Of a stretch of DNA of 26,570 bases, positions 17,402 through 25,354 are shown one piece after another (the stretch's first letter is position 1; each line of letters begins with the position of its first letter). The position numbers and the translations under genes are program-made. The stretch spans positions 1 to 26,570 of the forward strand of contig CAWEBF010000027.1 in the NCBI GenBank assembly GCA_963807235.1. Reading direction: 5' to 3'. Source of the DNA: CAWEBF01 sp963807235. Its GTDB lineage: Bacteria > Acidobacteriota > Vicinamibacteria > Vicinamibacterales > UBA2999. Under the pieces are notes generated by a model, which saw only the letters and a list, made by a program, of their open reading frames with translations, was not told the origin of the DNA and did no database searches.

Positions 17402-17415
17402 TGCATTGTGCATTG
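17402..17415. repeat. Two tandem copies of TGCATTG
   Basis: A short tandem duplication of the heptamer TGCATTG, on the edge of the divergent intergenic space between the amidase and the downstream operon. Its period of 7 matches the other arrays here, but it does not fit their NNNAGNN register, so its membership is uncertain. Confidence 0.4.
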
Positions 17416-17450
17416 CCGGGTGCGAGCCAGCCGGTAATGGATCCGCACTA

Positions 17451-17479
17451 TTGCTGCACCCGGCGGGGCGCTCTAGAGT
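17451..17479 (+). promoter_or_regulatory. Candidate promoter for the 17487-23209 operon
   Basis: TTGCTG (17451-17456), a 17-bp spacer and TAGAGT (17474-17479) resemble a weak sigma-70 promoter. The -10 ends seven bases before the GTG at 17487, so the message could be nearly leaderless. No ribosome site is evident before that GTG, which agrees with leaderless translation. Pattern match only. Confidence 0.3.
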
Positions 17480-17486
17480 CGATGCC

Positions 17487-18050
17487 GTGGCTCACATCGC
17501 CGTTCCGCCAGGCATCCCCGGTATCCGATCGCTGCTGACGTTTCGCCCCGAAACCGCTGGCCCGCTGACGGATCTCGCCAACGCCCTCTTGCGGGCATCC
17601 AACTCCCTGACCCCAGCGGAACGCGAGATCATCGCCGCCCACGTCTCGGCGCGCAACCAGTGCGTGTTCTGTCACAACAGCCACGCCGCCATCGCCGCCT
17701 GCTATCTGGGCGACGAGGCGCTGGTCGCCCAGGTCGTCGGCGATCCGGAGAACGCGCCGGTGTCGGACAAGATGAAGGCGCTGCTCGCGCTGGCGGCCCG
17801 TGTGCAGGAGAGTGGAAAGGCCGTTCGCCACGACGACGTGATGCGGGCGCGCAATGCCGGAGCCACCGACACCGAGATTCACGACACGGTGCTCATCGCG
17901 GCGGCCTTCTGCATGTACAACCGCTACGTGGACGGGCTGGGGGCGTGGACCCCCGACGACCGCGAGGGATACCGGGAGCGCGCGCGGATGGTCACCGAGC
18001 ATGGCTACGCGGGTCCGCCCGTGGACATCGAACAGCCCGCTCGTGGCTGA
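17487..18050 (+). CDS. Carboxymuconolactone decarboxylase/AhpD-like family protein
   Basis: A 187-aa all-helical protein of the AhpD/CMD superfamily. The redox motif CxxCxxxH is present as C59-V-F-C62-H-N-S-H66 in NQCVFCHNSHAA, which in AhpD-like proteins carries out thiol-based peroxidase or reductant functions; true carboxymuconolactone decarboxylases lack this dithiol, so a redox role is favoured. EIHDTVLIAAAFCMYNRYVDGLG is the second conserved helical segment. I chose the GTG at 17487 (MAHIAVPPG) because the upstream in-frame sequence is non-conserved. It heads a four-gene operon and overlaps the next gene by eight bases. Together with the Fe-S protein downstream it may serve electron or peroxide chemistry on a shared substrate. 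Often named peroxidase-related enzyme. Confidence 0.88.
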   Translation: MAHIAVPPGIPGIRSLLTFRPETAGPLTDLANALLRASNSLTPAEREIIAAHVSARNQCVFCHNSHAAIAACYLGDEALVAQVVGDPENAPVSDKMKALLALAARVQESGKAVRHDDVMRARNAGATDTEIHDTVLIAAAFCMYNRYVDGLGAWTPDDREGYRERARMVTEHGYAGPPVDIEQPARG

Positions 18051-18984
18051 AGCCTCGCCATTTGCCTGGGAGGACTGGTACGCCGCCGTCGGCGGGCGCA
18101 CGATCGCCATCGACGAGGTGACCGAATTCCTCAGGCTCATCTTCGAAGAGCAGGAGCCTCGCTTCGATGGTCCGGTCGCGTCCGAGCGCGTGCGCTTCGA
18201 CTCGCCGGAGGACGCCGCACGCCAGCTGAAAGCCAAGGCGCTCGCGTTCGGCGCCGACATCGTCGGCATCTGCGCCATCGAGCCCAGCGACGTCTATCGC
18301 GGCCGTTCGGTGACCGAGCGGTTTGCCATCGCCGTCGGCCAACGCATGCGGTGGCGCGAATTCCAGGAGGTGCCGTCGCGCGCGTCGGCCATCGAATGCC
18401 TGCGGGTCTACTTCACGCTGGGTGAAACGGTCATCCGGCTCGCCGACTACGTGCGCTCCCTGGGTTACAGCTGCCAGGTCGAGCATCCGATCGGCGACAG
18501 CAACCTGCTGCACATCCCCATCGGTCTCAAAGCCGGCTTCGGTGAGCTGGGGCGGCACGGATCGATCATCAACCCTCGGCTCGGCCCGCTGTTCCGCATG
18601 GGCAGCGTGGCGACGTCGATCGAGCTGGCCGTGGACCATCCCATCGACGCCGGCATCGCGAAGTTCTGCGATACCTGCCTGGCGTGCCGCAAGTACTGCC
18701 CGCCGCAGGCGATTCCGGACGAACGCAGCCCCGAGGCCGGCCCCGACCACCTGGGCAACGACCGGTACGTCGTTGATACAGGCCGTTGCTTTCCGTACTT
18801 CGCGAAGCACTCCTACTGCTCGATCTGCCTGCCGGTGTGCGTCTACAACCACAAGGAATGGGCGCGAGATTTCGAGGGGCACGGGACCAGGCTTTTCCCG
18901 ACCGTACTGATGCCCCCTTCACCGCCGCCGGCCGAGCCGCAAGGCGCACCCCTTCACTTCTATCCCCATCTGAAACGACCATGA
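18043..18984 (+). CDS. Two-[4Fe-4S] reductase-like protein (short RdhA/QueG-like)
   Basis: A 313-aa protein with two ferredoxin-type cluster motifs at its C-terminus: C209, C212, C215 and C219 (FCDTCLACRKYCP), and C249, C259, C262 and C266 (CFPYFAKHSYCSICLPVC). The preceding segment GLKAGFGELGRHGSIINPRLGPLFRMG closely follows the core of reductive dehalogenases (AGLGELGRNG-type) and is also related to epoxyqueuosine reductase, both cobalamin enzymes. No Tat signal and no N-terminal membrane segment are present, so it is predicted cytosolic, unlike respiratory dehalogenases. The GTG at 18043 overlaps the upstream stop by eight bases; an ATG at 18001 is in frame and possible. The gene ends ATGA into the TonB receptor. 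It is too different in context for QueG to be certain. Dehalogenation or another cobalamin-linked reduction is an inference. Confidence 0.8.
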   Translation: MAEASPFAWEDWYAAVGGRTIAIDEVTEFLRLIFEEQEPRFDGPVASERVRFDSPEDAARQLKAKALAFGADIVGICAIEPSDVYRGRSVTERFAIAVGQRMRWREFQEVPSRASAIECLRVYFTLGETVIRLADYVRSLGYSCQVEHPIGDSNLLHIPIGLKAGFGELGRHGSIINPRLGPLFRMGSVATSIELAVDHPIDAGIAKFCDTCLACRKYCPPQAIPDERSPEAGPDHLGNDRYVVDTGRCFPYFAKHSYCSICLPVCVYNHKEWARDFEGHGTRLFPTVLMPPSPPPAEPQGAPLHFYPHLKRP

Positions 18985-21970
18985 CCAGCAAGGCTGCGCG
19001 TCAAACCACCCAGAAGAAAACGGACCGCTCCGCCTTGCTGGTGCAGTGTCTCGCCCTCCTGATGGCTCTCGGCGCCACGGCCCAGGCGCAGCCCGCGGTC
19101 GCCGGCCTGGCCGGGCGCGTCGTCGATCCACAGGGTGCCCCGATCCCAGGCGCAACGGTCTCGGTGCAGTCGCTGGCGACCAGCAGCTCGTGGGCCACGA
19201 CGACCTCGGAAGATGGCCAGTTTTCGTTGCCGCTGCTGCCACCCGGCGCCTACAAGGCACTGGTGGAGCTGTCGGGTTTCTCCACCTGGCAAGCCGACGA
19301 GTTGGTGTTGCAGGTGGGCCAGCGGCTGCGCCTGGATGTGCGCCTCGCGCTCGCGGGCGTGCGCGAGAACGTCAGCGTGGAGGCGCCGGGTCGGCCCGCC
19401 AGTTCCGCGGTGGACGGCGTCCTGTCGGCCGCCGCCATCGAGACGCTGCCGCTCAACGGACGGAATTTCCTGGAGCTGTCGCTCCTGGTGCCGGGCAACG
19501 CCCCGACCCCGACGTTCGATCCCACCAAGACGAACAGCGTGCTCATCGCGTCGGCCGGACAAATGGGCCGCGGCGGCAACGTGACCATCGACGGGCAGGA
19601 CAACAACGACGACGTAGTGGGCGGACCGCTGCTCAACCTGCCCATCGATGCCGTGGAGGAGTTCCAGATCGCGACGAGCCGTTTCGGCGCGGAACTGGGG
19701 CGTTCGGCATCGTCGGCCGTCAACGTCGTGACCCGCTCGGGCACGAACGTCGTCCGCGGCTCGGCGTCGCTTTACGCGCGTGATGGCGCCTGGCAGACCC
19801 TGCCGGCGACGATCGACGACGAAGCCGAGCAGCCGCCATTCGATCGGCAGCAGGTCTCGGGGGCCGCGGGAGGTCCGTTTCAACGCGACCGGCTGTTCTG
19901 GTTCGCCGCGGCCGAACTGCGGCATCAGGACGGCGGCGTGCAAGTAGGCACGCGCGATACGGCAGCGCGTACGATTCGGCGCAGCTTCGCGGAGGCGCCC
20001 CTGAGCGATCGTCTCTGGACGCTGCGCCTCGATGCGGCCCGCGGGACCCATCGCGTCTCGGGGCGCTACGCGGGACAATCGGCCAACGACACGTCGTCGA
20101 GCGCGGGAGAACGGGCCATGGGTTCAGCGACCCAGCGGCAGACGGCGACCAATCGCTACAACGCAGTGCTGGGTACGTGGACGGCCGCGCCGGCCGGCCA
20201 CTGGGTCAACTCGCTCAGCGGCAGCGTCAGCACGTTCCTCAACGTCACCGAACCGGCCGCGGTGCTGCCGCAGCTGACGTTCCCGAGCCTGGTGGACGGC
20301 GCCTCCTTCCGCATGCCGCAGGAGACGCGTCAGACGAGGACCCAGATCGCCAACACGACGGCGGTGATCGGGGCGGGCACAGCGTGCGGTTCGGCGGCGA
20401 GTGGCAGCGCATCGACGCCGAGTTCCGGCTCGGCGTGTTCCAGCAGGGACGCGTGGAGCTGGTGCAGGACTTCCCCACCTTCGATCACACGGGCGACGGA
20501 CGCATCGACGACAACGATCTCCTGTTCGCCGTGACTCTTCGCAGCGGCAAGCCCGACCAGGCCCTGAACCTGCCCGATTCGGACAACACGCACGTGGCGA
20601 TGTTCCTGCAGGACGACTGGAGCCTGTCGAGCCGGCTGCAGTTGAATGTCGGCCTCCGTTATGAGCTCGACACCGAGGTGAACAACCAGAGCCGCGTCTC
20701 CGAGCTCAACCCGATCGTGGCGCCGTTCGTGCACGATGAACGGCAGCGTGACCTGAACAACCTGTCCCCGCGCGCCGGCTTCGTCTGGAGCGCCGACGAG
20801 TCGGGGCGGCTGCTCGTGCGCGGCGGTTACGGCGTGTACTACGACCGGATCGTGCTGCAGATCCAGTCGCTCGAGCGCGGGCTGGACGGGCGCGCGCTGC
20901 CGATCGAAGTGCGCGCCGGGAACGTCTTCTTCCTGGACCCCCAGACAGGGCGGCTGCCGCCGTTCGCACCCACGCTCGCCAATCCCTTCACCGGATTCAT
21001 CCTGCCAGGTGCGGGCGCCTCGGGCATCAACATCATCGACCCGCACCTGCAGAATCCGCTGGTGCAGGAGTTCCATCTGGGGATCGAAGGCCGCGTGGCT
21101 GGAGCGAACGTGCGTGTGGACGGCATGCACACCAGCGGCCGGCACTTTCTGATTGGCCGCACGGTGGGCGAAGTGTTCAACCCGGTGGTCGGCGGGCCGG
21201 ATCGCGTCGTGAACATCGAATCCAGCGCGAAGACGCAATACGACGCGCTGCTCGTCTCGTTGGACCGCAATTGGGGGGCTGGTCACAATCTGCGGCTTGG
21301 TTACACCCTGGCCAAGGCGTTCAACTACGCGAACGACGACCAGGTCCCGTTTCTCAACGGGCCGATCGATCCGAACGACCTGGCGCGGGAATGGGGACCG
21401 GCGCCGCACGACCGGCGCCATCGACTCGTGGCGTCGGGGCGCGCCACACTACCGGGCGCCGTGACCCTTGCGGGCATCTGGACGGTGTCGTCGGCGGTGC
21501 CCATGGACATCATGATGCCCGGCGGCCTGACGCGGATCCCGGTGCTGCAGCGCAACGCCGGCGGCCGGCAGTTTCGCGACGCAGGCGAGCTGAATGCCTA
21601 CATCACCTCGCTCAACGCCTCGGGCGGCGTTGACGGCGTGCTGCTGCCGCTCGTTGCGGAGTCCGCGCGGTTCGGCGACGCGTTCAGCTCGGTGGACCTG
21701 CGCGTGACGCGGCCCTTCAGGATCGGCGCGCGGGCGCGCATCGAGCCCGCGTTCGAGCTGTTCAACCTCTTCAACACCGCGAACATCCTGGGCATATCCA
21801 ACGTGAACTACTCCGGGTACTCGAACGTCCTCGTCCGCGATTCGGACGTACCGGGCACCGCCGGGTACTTGCGATCGAGCACCTTCGGTCAGCCCGTCTC
21901 GACAGCGGGCGGCGTGTTCGGCTCCGGCGGACCACTCGCAATGCAACTGGCGGCCCGGCTGACGTTCTGA
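18981..21970 (+). CDS. TonB-dependent receptor (Oar-like), one frameshift
   Basis: A receptor of about 996 aa when one lost base is restored. The start ATG at 18981 overlaps the preceding stop (ATGA). A signal peptide (LLVQCLALLMALGATAQAQ) is followed by a carboxypeptidase-regulatory-like domain (GLAGRVVDPQGAPIPGATVSV), a plug (IETLPLNGRNFLELSLLVPG; NVTIDGQDNNDD) and a beta-barrel ending LAARLTF. At the G-run 20370-20373 the frame shifts: upstream IANTTAVIG continues as GHSVRFGGEWQRI in another frame, as if one G were missing. An EF-hand-like loop (DHTGDGRIDDND, 20483-20518) lies in the barrel region. The reading is coherent on both sides, so error is more likely than pseudogenisation. It is in an operon with a redox pair upstream and an APC permease downstream, suggesting uptake of their substrate. 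Confidence 0.88.
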
Positions 21971-23209
21971 TGGCCGCGCCCGGCGAGGCGGCCCGCCGGC
22001 TGGGACCGCTGGGCGGCCACCGCGATGGTGGTGGCCAACGTGGTCGGCGTGGGCATCTTCCTCACGCCCGCGACGATGCTGCGCACGGTGGGCAACCCCG
22101 CGGCCGCGACGGCGATCTGGCTGGGCATGGGACTCCTGAGCGCGGCCGGGGCACTGTGCTACGCGGAGCTGGGCACGCGCTTCCCCCGCGCCGGCGGAGG
22201 GTATGTCTTTCTGCGCGAGGGGTTCGGTCCGGCGGCCGCCTTCGTGCACGGGTGGATCTCCCTGCTCGTCGTCGACCCCGGCCTGACGGCGGCGCTGGCC
22301 CTGGGCCTCTCGCAGTACCTTCTGGCGCTCGTGGACGCGCCCGCGTCGTGGGGCCCCGCGGTGGCGATGGCGACGATTGCGAGCTTTGGCGCCGTGACGC
22401 TGATGGGCATTGGCGCCAGCGCGGCGCTGATGACATGGACCGCCGCGGCAAAGCTGCTCGCGGTTGGCGCGCTGGTCACCGCGACGCTGTTGCGCCAGGA
22501 GCCGCCGGCTCTCGATCCGGCCGCGGCAGCGCCCGTTGCCGGGCTGCCAGGCGCCGACGCCGTGGCTGCCTCGGTGATCGCGGCGTTCTTCGCGTTCGGG
22601 GGATGGTGGGAACTGGGCCGGATGGCCGGCGAGGTGGCGGAGCCGCGAAAGACGATGCCGCGCGCGCTGCTGGGAGGCATCGCGCTCGTCACCTTGATCT
22701 ACGTGGTCGTGACACTGGGCTTCATGCGCGTGGCGGCCGGCGGAACGCCGGCGAGCGACGAAGCGCTGGTGGCCGCGATCGGAACCTCGCTCTTCGGAGC
22801 CTGGGGATCAACGGCGTTGACCGCGATTGTGGTCGTGGCTGTGGGGGGAAGCCTGGGCGCGACGATGCTCGGGGCGCCGCGGCTCTATCTGGCCATGGCG
22901 CGCGATGGGCTCTTTCCGCGCGCGCTGGCCCGGTTCGATCCCGCTCGGGGGACCGCGCCATGGCTGACCCTCGTGCAAGTGGCCCTGTCGTGCGGTTATG
23001 TGGCCGCCGGCACCTTCGATCAAATCCTCGGCTACTTCGTGCCCGCCGCGGTGTTCTTCCTCGGTCTTTCGGCGGCGGCGGTGCTGCGACTGGATCGTCC
23101 ATCGGATTCGACGATCTTTCGGGCGCCGCTCCATCCGCTGCCGATCGTGCTCTTTCTCACGCTGGTCGTGGGTGTTCTGGCCCTGTTCGTCATCGGCAGC
23201 CTCCTGTGA
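21970..23209 (+). CDS. APC superfamily amino acid/polyamine permease, N-terminal frameshift
   Basis: An inner-membrane transporter of about 412 aa with roughly 12 hydrophobic segments. ANVVGVGIFLTPATM is the G-x-G-I-F signature of APC permeases in helix 1, and AELGTRFPRAGGGYVFLREGFGP is typical of helix 2-3 of LAT/amino-acid permeases; FFAFGGWWELGRMAGEVAEPRKTMPRAL is the helix 6 region. The start ATG at 21970 shares its first base with the receptor stop (TGATG). The initial frame (MAAPGEAARRLG) meets the permease frame (WAATAMVVANVV) after one apparent extra base near 22006-22007; without it the N-terminus reads continuously. Otherwise the ATG at 22025 would truncate the first helix. It closes the four-gene operon and probably moves the operon's substrate or product across the inner membrane. 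The substrate is not predictable; amino acids or amines are usual for the family. Confidence 0.87.
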
Positions 23210-23381
23210 CGCTGACAACATCCGAAACCCTCTTTCGGACGGCGTAAGGACGGAACCGGTAGTTCGATTCGTGTTTCCACGAGGCGCCGGTTGGATAGAA
23301 TGTCGCGTTGCGAAGCGCGCGGTTCATGCAGCAGCGGGGGCGCCTCTGCAGGACTTGCAAAAACAAGGAGCGAGACACCCC

Positions 23382-23864
23382 ATGAAGATCACACTGAAAT
23401 ACGTTGCCGTTACGGCCGCAGCAGTTCTGCTGACGGCCGCCAGCGCCTCCGCGCAGGCCGTGAAGATGGCCGCGGTGCTGTCGCCTGGCGAAGAAACCCC
23501 TGCTCTCTTGTCCGGCGCGGTCGGCACGGCGGAAGTGGGACTCGATACCACCAACCGCGAGCTGTCGGTCACGCTGCGCGTCTTCAACCTTCCAACAGCG
23601 AGCACCGCCGGCCACATCCACGTTGGCCCGCGAGGCGTGGCCGGCCCGATCATCCTCGACTTCCCGGGTATCCCGGGCCGGATCGGGGACTTCACCCTGA
23701 CGTTCCGCCTCAGCCAGACAGCGTTACGTCCGAGCGCGGCCAACGGCATCAATACGATGGAGGACGCGATCCAGGCCATCGCCGGCGGCAACGCCTACGT
23801 GAACATCCACTCCACGACCAACCCGGGCGGCGAGATCCGGGGGCAGCTGGCTGTCGTTCCGTAG
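23382..23864 (+). CDS. Secreted CHRD-domain protein
   Basis: A 160-aa protein with a Sec signal peptide (MKITLKYVAVTAAAVLLTA, cleaved after ASA) and a single CHRD domain covering nearly all of the mature part. CHRD features are clear: an AVLSPGEETPALLSGAVGTAEVGLD start, a HIHVGPRGVAGPIILDF centre and a C-terminal AYVNIHSTTNPGGEIRGQL. The ATG has a ribosome site (AAGGAG, 11 bases upstream). CHRD was named from chordin; its bacterial role is unknown, and these proteins are usually secreted. It follows the permease by 172 bp on the same strand, and that gap holds an inverted repeat (AACCGG and CCGGTT arms around 23254-23293), so it probably has its own promoter. It is convergent with pyruvate kinase. 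Confidence 0.9.
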   Translation: MKITLKYVAVTAAAVLLTAASASAQAVKMAAVLSPGEETPALLSGAVGTAEVGLDTTNRELSVTLRVFNLPTASTAGHIHVGPRGVAGPIILDFPGIPGRIGDFTLTFRLSQTALRPSAANGINTMEDAIQAIAGGNAYVNIHSTTNPGGEIRGQLAVVP

Positions 23865-23889
23865 CAGAGACCGCCCTGGCAGCGACAAA

Positions 23890-23915
23890 GGCTCGGGCCC
23901 GGAAGGGCCCGAGCC
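23890..23915. terminator. Perfect 11-bp hairpin with GGAA tetraloop between convergent genes
   Basis: Arms 23890-23900 and 23905-23915 pair perfectly around GGAA. The hairpin lies 25 bases after the CHRD stop and ends one base before the pyruvate kinase stop (23916-23918). Position and strength fit a bidirectional terminator; there is no T-tract. Confidence 0.65.
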
Positions 23916-25326
23916 CTAGACGGACTGCAGCTTGAGATAGTTCGACCGGCCCGGACTCACGTCCGGCGTCATGCTCACCAGCACGATCACGCTGCCCCTC
24001 AGAACCACGCCGCCTTCGACCAGCAAGGTGCCGAACCTGTCGGCCAGCTGGTTGAGATCGCCTTCGAGGGTCGTCACGAGCGGCAGCACCCCCACGACAA
24101 CGCCAGCCTGCGCGCCACAACCGGTTGATCCGTGGCCGCGACGATCGGCGTGCCCGGGCGCAGCGCCGACAACAAACCCGCGGTCTTCCCGCCCCGGGTC
24201 ACGGCCACGATCGCCGACGCGTGCCCGCGATCGGCCAGCGTCATCGCCGCCTCGCACATCGCCTGGCCGTGGGGCGCGCGCACGTGCGCCTCCTCGAGCG
24301 AGACGAACGGCGCCACGATCCGCTCCGCGTCCCGCAGCACGAGATCCAGCGTCTGCACCGCCTTCAGGGGATACGTGCCGGCCGCCGTTTCGCCGGCCAG
24401 CATGATGGCGTCCACGCCGTCGCCGACGGCATTGGCGGCGTCGCTGACCTCGGCGCGCGTGGGCCGGGGCTCCTTCATCATGGACTCGAAGACCTGGGTG
24501 GCCACGATGACCGGCACGCCCAGGGCGCGCGCCCGCCGGGTGATCTCCTTCTGCACGCGCGGCACGGTTTCGAGCGGCAGCTCGAGGCCCAGGTCGCCCC
24601 GCGCCACCATCACGGCGTCGCACGCGCGCAGGATTTCCTCCAGCCGCTCCACGGCCTCCGGTCGCTCCAGCTTCGCGACGAGCGGAAGATCGGGTGCGCC
24701 CGCGTCGGCCAGCGCCGCGCGCGCCTGCCGGAGGTCGTTGGCGCTCTGCACGAAGCTCATGGCCATGAAGTCCACGCCCGCCGCCACGCCGAACCGCAGA
24801 TCCTCGAGGTCCTTGGGCGTGAGGCCCGAGGCGGGCAGGGCCACGCCTGGCGCGTTGATGCCCTTGCGCTCGCCCAGCAGCCCACCGTCCACCACGGTCG
24901 TCCGAATCTCGTCGGCCGTCGTGGAGTCCACACGCAGCTGCAGCCGGCCGTCGTCGAGGAGCAGCGTGTCCCCGGGGCGCACGCGCCGGGCAATTCGCGA
25001 TAGCTGGTGGACACTCGGCCCGGGACGCCCTCGAAGCTTCCGGCTGCGATGACCAGGCTGGCGCCCGGCTCGAGCGGGATTGGCTGGTGGTCCTTCAAGA
25101 GCCCGGTTCGAATCTTCGGGCCCGAGAGATCCTGCAGGATCGCGACATGCCGGCCCGCCTCGGCCGCGGCCGCGCGGATCCTGGCGATCACTGCCCCGTG
25201 GCCCGCGTGCTCGCCGTGCGAGAAGTTCAAACGGAACACATCGACACCGGCGGCCACCAGATCCCGTATGGCCGACTCGGTGTTCGACGCCGGACCGATG
25301 GTGGCGACGATCTTGGTGCGTCTCAT
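23916..25326 (-). CDS. pyk: Pyruvate kinase, two apparent one-base deletions
   Basis: Pyruvate kinase, forming pyruvate and ATP from phosphoenolpyruvate in glycolysis. The three frames join to about 470 aa, the usual length. Start MRRTKIVATIGPASN is canonical, followed by GVDVFRLNFSHG, ILQDLSGPKIRTG, the catalytic-lysine motif LVAKLERPEAVERL, MVARGDLGLELPLE, RPTRAEVSDAANAVGDGVDAIMLAGETAAGTYP, and a C-terminal domain (GKTAGLLSALRPGTPIVAATD). The frame changes at the GGG run 24988-24990 (SYRELP to RVRPGDTLLLDDGR) and at CCCCC 24089-24093 (ARRLALSWG to VLPLVTTLEG). Each behaves as one missing base in a short homopolymer. A functional core-metabolism gene broken twice but otherwise conserved strongly suggests consensus error. 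It is convergent with CHRD and divergent, 28 bp away, from the NamZ-like gene. Confidence 0.93.
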
Positions 25327-25354
25327 CGGTGGCCGGTCCAGCGATAATGTCACC

